This document shows, one piece after another, positions 23,956 through 32,254 of a stretch of 64,000 nucleotides of DNA (position 1 is its first letter; the number at the start of each line of letters is the position of its first letter). Made by a program: the position numbers and the translations under genes. The notes beneath the pieces are model-generated. The model saw nothing but the letters and a program-made list of their open reading frames with translations. It did no database searches and was not told the origin of the DNA. Source of the DNA: Phycisphaeraceae bacterium (GTDB lineage Bacteria; Planctomycetota; Phycisphaerae; Phycisphaerales; UBA1924); the NCBI GenBank assembly GCA_023898685.1, contig CP060234.1, positions 682,001-746,000 of the forward strand, read 5' to 3'.

Positions 23956-25980
23956 ATGCTGGACCAGATCGATAACTTCATCGGGAACCTCAACGCGGTC
24001 CTCTTCTCCAACTACACCGTCTACGCCCTGCTCGTCGTGGGCTTGCTCTTCACCATCTGGTCGGGGTTCGGCCAGTTCCGGGCCCTCACCCACGGCGTTG
24101 CGGTCGTCCGCGGCAAGTACGACGACCACAACGATCCCGGGGCGATCAACCACTTCCAGGCGCTCTCCGCGGCGCTCTCCGCGACGGTGGGCCTGGGCAA
24201 CATCGCGGGCGTCGCGGTGGCCGTGGCGCTGGGCGGGCCCGGCGCCGTGTTCTGGATGTGGATGATCGGCCTGGTGGGCATGGCCCTCAAGATGACCGAG
24301 GTCACCCAGTCGATGATCTTCCGGAACACCGACGAACCGGAGAACCCGCACGGCGGGCCGATGTTCGTCGTCGCCCACGGCCTCGAGGGGAAGCCCGGGC
24401 TCCGCCTGTTCGCGGGCGTGCTCTTCACGATCGTGACGCTGCTGCTGACCTACCTCGCGACCACGGTGTTCGGCTCGTGGATCGCGTGGATCCCGGGCGG
24501 GCTGCTCGCGCTGGTATTCCTTGCGCTGGGCTTCTCCGATGGGCGGGCCCTGGGCGTGTTCATCGGGGGCGTGTTCGTCATCACACTGATCATCTCGGCC
24601 ATAACGGGCGGCAACATGTTCCAGGCGTGGAACGTCGCCGACATCACCTTCACCTACTTCCAGGTGCCCCAGGTCGCGACGGGCGTGGTGCTCACCGTGC
24701 TCGTCGGCCTCGTCATCATCGGGGGCATCAAGCGCATCGGCTCGGTCGCCGGCAAGATCGTGCCGTTCATGTGCATCACGTACATTTTCGCGGCCTTTTA
24801 CGTGCTGTTTGTCCACCTGGGCGACATCCCCAGCATGCTGGGGATGATCATCCGGTCGGGGCTTCCGGAGTTCCTGGGCGGCTCGGCGGCCGACGCGACC
24901 GGCGCCTTCCTCGGCGGCACGTTTGGCTACGCGTTCATGTGGGGCGTCAAGCGGGCGTTGTTCAGCTCGGAGGCGGGCCAGGGCTCGAGCCCGATCGCCC
25001 ACTCGGCCGCGAAGACCGACGAGCCCGTCCGCGAGGGCGTCGTCGCGGGCCTCGAGCCGTTCATCGACACGATCGTCGTGTGCACGCTCACGGCCCTCGT
25101 CATCCTCTCGAGCGGCGCGTACAACCGCGGCCCCGAGGCGACCCTCGACGGCGAGAGCGGCATCACGATCGTCCAGGCGACCGACGCCGAAGGCCAGCCC
25201 ATCGAGGACACATGGACGATCGAGACGCCGCCCCTGCCCAAGATGACGCCCGAGTCGCGCCGCATCCGCGCCGTAAGCGAGGGCCAGTCGGGCTGGCGCG
25301 AGGGCGAGATCGTCTTCATCGTGGTGGAGGCCGAGGTCGACACGAACACGGGCCGCGACCTGCGGCGGATCTCGGGCACCGTCGAGCGTGACGAGAACGA
25401 CGTGTGGCACGTGAAATGGGGCGATCTCGAATCAAAGCTGGAGCCGAAGTTCCGCGTGCACGAGGACGGCACGCCCGACTTCGGGATCTATGGCGACTAC
25501 GCCGGCGCCTCATTGACCGCCTATGCCTTCGACCGCGTCGCGCCGGGCCTGGGCAAGTGGATGGTCACGTTCGCCGCGTGGCTGTTCGCCGTCTCGACGA
25601 TGATCTCCTGGTCCTATTACGGCGAGCAGGGCATCTACTTCATCTGCGGGGGACTGCGCGAGAAGACCGCCGACTCCGTCGCGTTCATCTACAAGATCGT
25701 CTACTCCGTGCTGATCCTGCTGACCTGCGCGCTCGCGATGCCGATCTTCGGCCCACCCGGCGACAAGGTGGCCCTCATTGGCACCGACCACGAGCTTGAC
25801 AACTGGACCACGCTGGGCCTGGGTGTCATGCTCGTCGCCAACATCCCGATCATGCTCATCTTCGGCGCCAAGGCGATGAACACCTACCACGATTACTTCA
25901 AGCGCATGAAGCGCGGCGAGAACGGCCCCCACGAGGCCCCGAGCCTGACCGACGTCATGGAGGGCAAGGACGTCGAGTGA
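23956..25980 (+). CDS. Sodium:alanine/glycine symporter, AGCS family, with large loop
   Basis: The 674-residue polytopic carrier matches the alanine-or-glycine:cation symporter family. Evidence is the ALSATVGLGNIAGVAVAVAL motif, the MTEVTQ helix, FMWGVKRALFSSEAGQGSSPIAHSAA (SSEAGxGSxP-type signature), and a C-terminal SWSYYGEQG. These couple Na+ or H+ to small amino-acid uptake. It is about 150-200 residues longer than usual. Most of the excess is a hydrophilic segment (roughly residues 390-515, GPEATLDGESGITIVQ... to ...DGTPDFGIYGDY) inserted between two helices near SSGAYNRG and ASLTAYAFDRV. Start ATG 23956 fits the family N-terminus. Confidence 0.9.
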   Translation: MLDQIDNFIGNLNAVLFSNYTVYALLVVGLLFTIWSGFGQFRALTHGVAVVRGKYDDHNDPGAINHFQALSAALSATVGLGNIAGVAVAVALGGPGAVFWMWMIGLVGMALKMTEVTQSMIFRNTDEPENPHGGPMFVVAHGLEGKPGLRLFAGVLFTIVTLLLTYLATTVFGSWIAWIPGGLLALVFLALGFSDGRALGVFIGGVFVITLIISAITGGNMFQAWNVADITFTYFQVPQVATGVVLTVLVGLVIIGGIKRIGSVAGKIVPFMCITYIFAAFYVLFVHLGDIPSMLGMIIRSGLPEFLGGSAADATGAFLGGTFGYAFMWGVKRALFSSEAGQGSSPIAHSAAKTDEPVREGVVAGLEPFIDTIVVCTLTALVILSSGAYNRGPEATLDGESGITIVQATDAEGQPIEDTWTIETPPLPKMTPESRRIRAVSEGQSGWREGEIVFIVVEAEVDTNTGRDLRRISGTVERDENDVWHVKWGDLESKLEPKFRVHEDGTPDFGIYGDYAGASLTAYAFDRVAPGLGKWMVTFAAWLFAVSTMISWSYYGEQGIYFICGGLREKTADSVAFIYKIVYSVLILLTCALAMPIFGPPGDKVALIGTDHELDNWTTLGLGVMLVANIPIMLIFGAKAMNTYHDYFKRMKRGENGPHEAPSLTDVMEGKDVE

Positions 25981-25986
25981 GCCGGC

Positions 25987-26553
25987 TCAATCGGTGTGGT
26001 CGCCGGGCAGATCTTCTCGCCGATTGATGTTCTGTGCGGTGCGCGGGGCGATCGGCACGAGCACGAGGTTCGCTTTGTCTATCGCCCGGCCGAGCCCACC
26101 CCCTCGCGCCGCCGAGGCCCGCAGCACCCCGATCGCGGTCGGCCTGTAGAGCCCGATGCAGGGCTCGGGGCGGCCGGTGAAGCCGAGGCAGGCGTGGGCG
26201 CCGGGGGAGTCCGACGCCGCGTCGAGGATCGATCGGACGACGCCGGGCGTGATCGCCGGCAGGTCGCCCGAGAGCACGAACACCGCCCCGCCCGCGTGCT
26301 CGAGCGCGGCGAGCACGCCGCCCGCCGGCCCCACGCCTGGATAGGGATCGGGGATGACCAGGTCGCCCAAAGCCGCGACGGCGGGATCGCACGCGCCGAC
26401 CAGCCCGACACACGGGCCGAACACGGCCCGGAGCGCCGCGATCGGGCGGCTCACCAGAGCCTCACCCCCGATCGGCTCCCGGAGCTTGTCGCGCCCGAAG
26501 CGGCGACTCTTGCCGCCCACGAGCACGACGGGCTGGATGAGCGTGGGATCCAT
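25987..26553 (-). CDS. mobA: Molybdenum cofactor guanylyltransferase
   Basis: MobA attaches GMP from GTP to molybdopterin, making the MGD form used by DMSO-reductase-family enzymes such as NapA. The 188-residue product has the nucleotidyltransferase signature LVGGKSRRFGRDKL (GGxSxRxGxDK), GVGPAGGVLAALEH, and the metal-binding FVLSGDLPAITP. It sits next to the Mo-cofactor and nap genes, which explains its need. Convergence with the symporter gene leaves six bases. Confidence 0.88.
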   Translation of the reverse strand: MDPTLIQPVVLVGGKSRRFGRDKLREPIGGEALVSRPIAALRAVFGPCVGLVGACDPAVAALGDLVIPDPYPGVGPAGGVLAALEHAGGAVFVLSGDLPAITPGVVRSILDAASDSPGAHACLGFTGRPEPCIGLYRPTAIGVLRASAARGGGLGRAIDKANLVLVPIAPRTAQNINRREDLPGDHTD

Positions 26554-26685
26554 GCGGGATTGTGGGGGCGGGGCGCTCCGAAGTCGAGAAGCGGGAGATC
26601 AGAGCCCTCGCTCGCGGACCCGGTCGGGCTCGGCGTCCGGTTCTCTCGCCCTCCGGCGCACTAGCATCGCTGTACGGAGGCTTGT

Positions 26686-27360
26686 TTGGGGACCAGGGAC
26701 CCATTCTCTCGCCGCGAGTTGCTGGGCGGACGCCTGTTCGGCAAGATCGCGCACCACCTCGCGGGCGAGGTCGAGAAACGGATCGACGCGGTCGACCGCT
26801 CGATGCGGCAGGCGACGACGCCCCCGCCAAAGCCCCCCCTGCCCGTGCTGCACCGCCCGCCCGGCGCGGTCGACGAGATCGCCTTCACGGCGCAGTGCAC
26901 GAAGTGCGACGCGTGCCTGCGTGCGTGCCCGGCGGGCGCGATCAAGCACGCCGGGGCGTTCTTCGGGAAGGCCGCGGGCACTCCGATCATCGAGCCCCGC
27001 GACAAGGCGTGCGTGATGTGCGACGAACTGCCCTGCGTCGCCGCGTGCGTGAGCGAGGGCGCGAGCGTGCTGCACCCGGCCCTGCCGCCGAAGATGGGCA
27101 CGGCGCGGATCATCAGGCCGAGCTGTCTGCCCTACAACGGCACGTCGTGCGACGCGTGCGTGCAGGCGTGCCCCGTGGAGGGGGCGATCGAACTGCGGGG
27201 CGGGGTGCCCGTGATCCACGAGCGGGTCTGCACGGGCTGCGGGCTGTGTCAGCAGGTGTGCCCCGCACCGCGGAACGCGGTGGCGATCATCCCGCTGGGG
27301 CAAAGGCCGCCGATGCCTGGAGAGACTGAACGCGGAGGCGCGGAGGACGCGGAGAGCTGA
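26686..27360 (+). CDS. napF: NapF/NapG-type ferredoxin with four [4Fe-4S] motifs
   Basis: The 224-residue protein carries four cysteine clusters: CTKCDACLRACPAGAI, CVMCDELPCVAACV, a third beginning CLPYNGTSCDACVQACP, and CTGCGLCQQVCP. This is the arrangement of NapF and NapG. There is no Tat signal, so the cytoplasmic NapF-like reading is favoured; NapF assists in assembly of the NapA Fe-S centre. The start is TTG 26686 behind GGAGG. It is divergent from mobA. The C-terminal dozen residues (ETERGGAEDAES) are encoded by a dispersed GCGGAGGCGCGGAGG repeat, so the original C-terminus has probably been replaced. Confidence 0.8.
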   Translation: MGTRDPFSRRELLGGRLFGKIAHHLAGEVEKRIDAVDRSMRQATTPPPKPPLPVLHRPPGAVDEIAFTAQCTKCDACLRACPAGAIKHAGAFFGKAAGTPIIEPRDKACVMCDELPCVAACVSEGASVLHPALPPKMGTARIIRPSCLPYNGTSCDACVQACPVEGAIELRGGVPVIHERVCTGCGLCQQVCPAPRNAVAIIPLGQRPPMPGETERGGAEDAES

Positions 27361-27400
27361 CTGGCTTTCAGCGCGAAGGTCGCGAATGGCTCGAAGGGGA
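27322..27400 (+). repeat. Dispersed repeat (GAACGCGGAGGCGCGGAGG and GCGAAGGTCGCGAATGG units), left copy
   Basis: It overlaps the 3' end of the ferredoxin gene. Both units recur inverted at 27560-27628 (CCTCCGCGCCTCCGCGTTCA, then CTTTCGCGACCTTCGCG). Such units are commonly dispersed in planctomycete genomes. Confidence 0.65.
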
Positions 27401-27559
27401 TTCAGAAGGAGACCGGAAGCCGGCGACGGGCCGTACGCACGTGGGCTGATGTATCTCGTTGTACTTCAGCCCATCACTTGCGGAGACCTACATCGTCAGA
27501 GCGGGGAGCGCCAGCGACACGATCCCCGTCGCACATGCACAATGTGATCCCATTGCCTC

Positions 27560-27628
27560 CAGCTCCGCGCCCTCCGCGCCTCCGCGTTCAGTCTCATCCC
27601 TTCGAGCCTTTCGCGACCTTCGCGTTAT
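27560..27628 (+). repeat. Dispersed repeat, right inverted copy
   Basis: This is the reverse-complement counterpart of both units at 27322-27400, placed between the ferredoxin gene and moeA. A family C-like fragment (GGGGAGCGCCAGCGACACGA) lies between the copies near 27500. No gene is seen in 27361-27658. Confidence 0.6.
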
Positions 27629-27658
27629 GCCTCTACTCCCTTCCACGCGCACCGCGAC

Positions 27659-28873
27659 TCACCAACCGTAGAACGCGAAAGGCCCGTCGCCCGCATCGCC
27701 GGGCGGGATCTCGACAAAGCCATCGCTGGTCGCGATCGATGGGATATCGCCCGAGCCCATCGTCTGGATCAGTTCGGCCTCACCGGCGCCGGTCAGCCGC
27801 ACGGGCCGGTGCCACCAGATCGTGAGCGTCTTGCCGTCCGCGTTGGCCAGGCGGACGCGGGGCGCTGGGGCGAAACTCCGCCGGCCCGACCGCGCCGCGA
27901 GCGTCGGGAGAGCGAGTCGCCTCCCCGTCACCAGGACCGAGACAGGGTTCCCCGGTAGGCCCAGGATCGGCTTGCCGTCCTTCACCGCGCCGAGCGCGGG
28001 CTTGCCGGGCTTCTGGGGCAGGCGGTGGAAGACGATGTCGGCTCCCGCCTCCCTCACCACCGACGGCACGTAATCCTTGGCGCCCATCGAGACACCGCCC
28101 GTGCAGACCACCGCGTCCGACTCGGCGAGCGCGGCGTCGAACGCGCTTCGGATCGCATCCTCGTGATCGGGCACGCGGGGATGGAGAACCGCTTCGATCC
28201 AGCCATGCCGGCCGAGCAACGCGGCAAGCGCCGCGCCGTTGGAATCGCGGAGTTGCCAGGGCTCTGGCACGGCCTCCGGAGGCAGAACCTCGTCGCCCGT
28301 CACCAGCACGGCGACCCGCACACGCCGGAACACCCACGGCTCAACCACACCCACGGTCGCGAGCGTGCCGACGCAGGGCGGCGTGATCAGCGTGCCGGCG
28401 GGGGCGAGCGCGGCGCCCGCGGCGCAGTTCTCGCCCCGGTATCGGATGTTGGCGCCGGGTGTGGCGGTTGCCATGGCCCTGTCGGCCACCTCGATGTGAT
28501 CCGCGTGTTCGATCACGTCCTCACGCTTGATCACCGCGTGGACCCCCGCCGGCACGGGCGCCCCGGTGACGATGCGGAGCGCGGCTTCCGTCGGCATCGC
28601 GGGCGGCTCGACGCCGATGGCGATGTCGCCGGCGACGGCGATCGGGCCGGGCTTCAGGTCGGCCTCGCGGATCGCGTAGCCGTCCATCGCGCTCACGTCG
28701 CACGCCGGGCTGGGACGGTCGGCGACGATCGGGTCGGCGAGCACGCGGCCCGCGGCGAGGGCAAGCGGGACGCGTTCGCGGCCGACCGGTTTGACTCGTG
28801 CGAGCAACGCGTCGAGCGCGGCGGCGGGCGAGTCAAACGCAAAGCCAAATGGCGAAGTCGAACAACAGCTCAT
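27659..28873 (-). CDS. moeA: Molybdopterin molybdotransferase
   Basis: MoeA inserts molybdate into adenylylated molybdopterin. The 404-residue product has the typical N-terminal segment (RVLADPIVADRPSPACDVSAMDGYAI), a phosphate-binding MoCF domain with VVCTGGVSMGAKDYV and KPGKPALGAVKDGKPILGLPGNP, and a C-terminal beta domain. ATG 28873 was chosen: it overlaps the preceding gene's stop as ATGA and starts just before FGFAFDSPAAALDALLA. It belongs to the minus-strand nap/moa block. Confidence 0.93.
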   Translation of the reverse strand: MSCCSTSPFGFAFDSPAAALDALLARVKPVGRERVPLALAAGRVLADPIVADRPSPACDVSAMDGYAIREADLKPGPIAVAGDIAIGVEPPAMPTEAALRIVTGAPVPAGVHAVIKREDVIEHADHIEVADRAMATATPGANIRYRGENCAAGAALAPAGTLITPPCVGTLATVGVVEPWVFRRVRVAVLVTGDEVLPPEAVPEPWQLRDSNGAALAALLGRHGWIEAVLHPRVPDHEDAIRSAFDAALAESDAVVCTGGVSMGAKDYVPSVVREAGADIVFHRLPQKPGKPALGAVKDGKPILGLPGNPVSVLVTGRRLALPTLAARSGRRSFAPAPRVRLANADGKTLTIWWHRPVRLTGAGEAELIQTMGSGDIPSIATSDGFVEIPPGDAGDGPFAFYGW

Positions 28874-29190
28874 TCGCGCGGCGCCTTGTCGATCACATCG
28901 TGCACCCAGCCCCGCGCCCGCATCATGTTTGGGAATCCGATCGTCGGGGCGCACATGAACGCCGCGTGGCGGAGTTCATCAGCGGTCCAGCCCGCCTCGA
29001 GTGCCTTCCGGCAGTGGCTGTGGGCGGCGCCTTCCATTCCCGCGCCGAGGGAGATGCAGAGTTTGACGAGCGCGACCGTCTTGGTGTCGAGCGGGCCCGC
29101 GGTGGCGCACGCGCCGTTGAACGTCTCGTAAGCCGACATCATCTCTGGGAAGTCGGCCTTCATCTGCTGGTAGGGCTTGGGGATGGTCAT
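28870..29190 (-). CDS. Carboxymuconolactone decarboxylase/AhpD-like protein
   Basis: This 106-residue protein (MTIPKPYQQMKADFPEMM start) has the all-helical CMD fold pattern with TKTVALVKLCISLGAGMEGA then AHSHCRKALEAGWTADELRH. AhpD-type members use a CxxC/His pair for redox relay. Here a single Cys follows two His residues, so a peroxidase role is doubtful. It is translationally coupled to moeA and lies directly downstream of moaA. Its role in the island is unknown; a stress or assembly function is conceivable. Confidence 0.75.
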   Translation of the reverse strand: MTIPKPYQQMKADFPEMMSAYETFNGACATAGPLDTKTVALVKLCISLGAGMEGAAHSHCRKALEAGWTADELRHAAFMCAPTIGFPNMMRARGWVHDVIDKAPRE

Positions 29191-29204
29191 GGGTGGTTCC
29201 AATC

Positions 29205-29355
29205 TCCTCCCCCGTCGCCGACGGGGGAGGTGCCGAGCGGAGCGAGGCGGAGGGGGTGCCCCGGGAAACGGTGCGTTTGCTCTCTCGAAGACCCCCTCCG
29301 ACCCGGTCCATCCTTTGGATGGCCCGGGCCACCTCCCCCGTCGGTGACGGGGGAG
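29205..29355 (+). repeat. Repeat family D (CTCCCCCGTCGNNGACGGGGGAG) element
   Basis: Two self-complementary hairpins, CTCCCCCGTCGCCGACGGGG at the left and CTCCCCCGTCGGTGACGGGG at the right, flank about 100 bases containing GGAGCGAGGCGGAGGGGG and its partial complement. It occupies the whole gap between moaA and the AhpD-like gene. Confidence 0.7.
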
Positions 29356-29362
29356 AAGAGTC

Positions 29363-30418
29363 TTACCCCCCGATCGCCGACATCGGGCGGTCCGGCTGGC
29401 GATACCCCTCGTCGTGGATACCGTGCCCCGCCTGTTTGCGCAGCGTCGCCGCGGCGAGGAAGCCGGCGATGTCGCCGTCGGTCGAGCGGTCGTCACGCAG
29501 CACGGCCCGCAGGTCGTACTCGTCGGTGCTGAACAGGCAGGGCATGACCATCCCGTCGGCGGTGATCCGCAGACGCGAGCACGCCCCGCAGAACGGCCGT
29601 GTGACCGAGGCGATCACGCCGAACCGGCCCGGGCCGCCGTCGGCGAAGCGGAACCCGGTCGCGGGGCTCGATGTCCGCTCACGCCCCGCTGCTTCGATCG
29701 GGAAGACGGCGTGGACGCGATCGACGATCTCGTCGATCGGAACGACCTTGCTCATCTCCCACTGCCGCCCCGAGTCGAGCGGCATGTACTCGATGAGCCG
29801 CACGTCGGCGTCGTATACCCGGGCGAGCGCGGCGAGATCGGCGATCTCGTCGTCGTTGAACCCACGCACGATGACCGCGTTGATCCGAACAGGCTCGAGC
29901 CCCACCCGCTTGGCCGCCTCGACCGTCTCGAGCACCCGGGCGGGTGTCGCGGCCGATCGGGTGAGCGCCCGGAAGCGGTCGGTCCGCAGGCTGTCGAGGC
30001 TGACGGTCAGGCGTTGCAGGCCCGCGTCCTTGAGCTGGGCGAGTTCGCCCTCATTCAGCACCGAGCCGTTGGAGGTCATCGAGAGGTCATCGAGCCCCAC
30101 AGCCCAGATGTCGCGGATCAGCGCGTCGAGCGTCGGGTGGATCGAGGGCTCGCCCCCCGTAAGGCGGACGCGACGGACGCCGAGCGAGCGGGCAACGCGG
30201 ACCGTGCGCACGATCTCGGAGTCGGTGAGCAACTCGATCTTGCGCTTAAAGCGGACGTCGGGTTCCATGCAGTACACGCAGCGGAAGTTGCAGCGATCGG
30301 TGATGCTGATCCGCAGGTCGCGGATGACCCGCCCGTGCGCGTCGTGCAGCTCGTGGATCGGCCCCGCGGGGTGCGAGAGGGGGGTCGAGCGGGATGTGGG
30401 GAGGACGGGGAGATGCAT
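29363..30418 (-). CDS. moaA: GTP 3',8-cyclase (molybdenum cofactor biosynthesis)
   Basis: MoaA is a radical-SAM enzyme that starts molybdopterin synthesis from GTP. The 351-residue product has the SAM cluster motif DRCNFRCVYC, the GGEPSIHP glycine-rich loop, and the second Fe-S site near the C-terminus (RPFCGACSRLRITADGMVMP, then C). The usual C-terminal GG tail is replaced by PMSAIGG. The N-terminal ~30 residues before HDAHGRVIRDLRISIT are slightly long. It is transcribed with the nap genes. MoaC and MoaB/MogA are not found in this window. Confidence 0.94.
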   Translation of the reverse strand: MHLPVLPTSRSTPLSHPAGPIHELHDAHGRVIRDLRISITDRCNFRCVYCMEPDVRFKRKIELLTDSEIVRTVRVARSLGVRRVRLTGGEPSIHPTLDALIRDIWAVGLDDLSMTSNGSVLNEGELAQLKDAGLQRLTVSLDSLRTDRFRALTRSAATPARVLETVEAAKRVGLEPVRINAVIVRGFNDDEIADLAALARVYDADVRLIEYMPLDSGRQWEMSKVVPIDEIVDRVHAVFPIEAAGRERTSSPATGFRFADGGPGRFGVIASVTRPFCGACSRLRITADGMVMPCLFSTDEYDLRAVLRDDRSTDGDIAGFLAAATLRKQAGHGIHDEGYRQPDRPMSAIGG

Positions 30419-30469
30419 GGGTGCTTGTGGGTCGCGCCCTCGCCGGCGCTCGGGCCTCTTTCGGACAGA

Positions 30470-31426
30470 CTACCCGGAAGCCCCGGGCATGACAGGCAGC
30501 GGGATGTCGCCGCACTCGCAGTCTCCCTCGTGGGGGTTGCAACTGGTCGCGGGCGCGGCCTTCCTCGGGAAGGGAAACAGGCTGAGCTTGAGCACGCCCC
30601 GGGGGCACACCTCGGTGCAATCGCCGCACCGGGTGCAATCGGGGTGCGTCACCGATCTCGCCCCCTTCATGGTGTACTCGTCCATAATGGGCACACCCAT
30701 GGGGCACCGGGTGGCGCACTGCTTGCACGGCACCTTGCCGGCTTCGGCCGGATTGATCTGGATGCGGAAGAGCCCGAAGCGGCCGACAAGGTCGTAGAAC
30801 GAACCGAGCGGGCACAGCGCCCGACACCAGAGCCTGGGCCAGACCCACTCCATCGCCACAATCACCCCGACGGCCGCGAGCCCAAGCAGCGAGCCGAACA
30901 CGATCGCTCGGACAAGCAGATTGATCGGCGAGATGATCTGGAACAGCGGGAACCCGGCGATGAACGCGAACCCGATGAGCACGCCGAGAAGGGCGTACTT
31001 CGTCTCGCTCGAGACCGGCTTGGGGACCGGTTCCAGCCGACGCCGCTTCAGCACGTGCTTCCTGATGAATCGGCGTGCGGCGTGGTTCAGATCGAGCGTC
31101 AATCCCAGGGGGCATACCCAGCCGCAGAAGACCGGGCCCATCACGATCGCAAACCCGACCAGGATGGCGGCGCCGAGCAATGCAGTGGTCTGGAACTCAC
31201 GCGAGGCGAGTGAGAGTTCGATCGCCGCGAGCGGATCGGTGAGCGGGACCACCTCGAGGATCTTGGTGCCCGATGTCGAGCCCCGGAAGTAGCGCTCGAA
31301 CGCGCCGGTTGTGCCCGAATACAGCAGGGCGAGGAAGGCGATCGCCGTGAGGCGGCGGTAGGTGGACCAGCGCCGGTACCACAGGGGCCCTCGGCGCGTG
31401 CGTGGCTTCGTGGGCGGCTTGCTCAC
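30470..31426 (-). CDS. napH: NapH-type quinol dehydrogenase membrane subunit
   Basis: The 318-residue protein has four or more transmembrane helices and the NapH cysteine pairs (MGPVFCGWVCPLGLTLDL and WCRALCPLGSFYDLVG). It also has two cytoplasm-facing [4Fe-4S] motifs, CKQCATRCPMGVP and CTRCGDCTEVCPRGV. NapH oxidises quinol and passes electrons through NapG to NapB/NapA. It overlaps napG by four bases (ATGA). There is an extra C-terminal Cys-rich tail (CNPHEGDCECGD). No NapC is present in the window, so NapGH is the likely quinol input for nitrate reduction. Confidence 0.9.
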   Translation of the reverse strand: MSKPPTKPRTRRGPLWYRRWSTYRRLTAIAFLALLYSGTTGAFERYFRGSTSGTKILEVVPLTDPLAAIELSLASREFQTTALLGAAILVGFAIVMGPVFCGWVCPLGLTLDLNHAARRFIRKHVLKRRRLEPVPKPVSSETKYALLGVLIGFAFIAGFPLFQIISPINLLVRAIVFGSLLGLAAVGVIVAMEWVWPRLWCRALCPLGSFYDLVGRFGLFRIQINPAEAGKVPCKQCATRCPMGVPIMDEYTMKGARSVTHPDCTRCGDCTEVCPRGVLKLSLFPFPRKAAPATSCNPHEGDCECGDIPLPVMPGASG

Positions 31427-32166
31427 GGCTCACCCCCACCCTGCCCGCGGCGGCGGCCCTGGCCTTCTCCCCGGCCTTCTCCCCGGCCCTCGCCTCGCCC
31501 CTCACCACCACCCACGCCGTGCTCGACGCCGTCCTCCTGCCCGCCCTGGTGACCCGGGTTGTGCTGGATGTCGTTGTGGCGGCGGATGTACTCCACCGGC
31601 GTGATCGTCACGGCGCGTGGGTCGGTGGGGCAGGCGTGCTCGCACAACCCGCATCCAATGCAGTGCCGCCCGTGCACGCGAGGCCGCAGCATCTCGTCGA
31701 AGCGGATCGCCCGATCGGGGAATGGGCAAGCGTGCCAGCACGCGCGGCAGACCGTGCCGTTGTAGGCAAGACAGGTCTCCACACAGATGTGCGCCAAGCC
31801 GATGTTGATCGCCCCGAGTTCCACCGGCCCGAGGGCCGCCGTGGGGCACGCGTCGATGCACCTCAGCGAGTCCTTACCACGGCAGAGATTGCATGGGTTC
31901 TCCGCGGCGACGAAGTAGGGCGTGCCGGCGGCGGCGCCCTGGTCGAGGTCGGCGAGTTTGAGCACGTCGAACGGGCAGGCCTCCACACACTGACCGCAGC
32001 GGATGCAGGCCGAGAGGAACCCGTCCTCGGGCAGTGCCCCGGGCGGTCGGAGCATGGGTTCGCCACGCGCCACGCGACCCGTGGCCGAGTAGAGCCCGCC
32101 GAGCCCGATCCCGGCGATCATCCCCCCGCCGGCCGCGATGAACTGACGACGCGACCAATCGCCCAT
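31423..32166 (-). CDS. napG: NapG-type periplasmic ferredoxin with Tat signal and Gly-rich tail
   Basis: The 247-residue protein starts with a twin-arginine signal (DWSRRQFIAAGGGMIAGIGL). It has four [4Fe-4S] motifs: CIRCGQCVEACPFDVLKL, CNLCRGKDSLRCIDACP, CLAYNGTVCRACWHACP and CIGCGLCEHACP. This is NapG, the Fe-S partner of NapH. The last ~35 residues are a low-complexity tail of GRGEG units (GGGEGRGEGRGEG) that is not part of the family and may be a simple-sequence expansion. A 35-base Gly-coding repeat in the DNA supports slippage. Confidence 0.9.
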   Translation of the reverse strand: MGDWSRRQFIAAGGGMIAGIGLGGLYSATGRVARGEPMLRPPGALPEDGFLSACIRCGQCVEACPFDVLKLADLDQGAAAGTPYFVAAENPCNLCRGKDSLRCIDACPTAALGPVELGAINIGLAHICVETCLAYNGTVCRACWHACPFPDRAIRFDEMLRPRVHGRHCIGCGLCEHACPTDPRAVTITPVEYIRRHNDIQHNPGHQGGQEDGVEHGVGGGEGRGEGRGEGRGEGQGRRRGQGGGEP

Positions 32167-32254
32167 CGGCGACCTCCTTCAATGGCACCCCCCGTTCCTT
32201 CGAACGGTGGGCGCCCGCGGATTATTGCACATCAGATCATCCGATTCTGAGGCG

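Noticed and set aside
21634..25410. 1258-codon minus-strand frame across the M29, OmpH-like and AGCS genes
   Set aside because: It crosses several well-supported genes on both strands and has low-complexity composition; a shadow.
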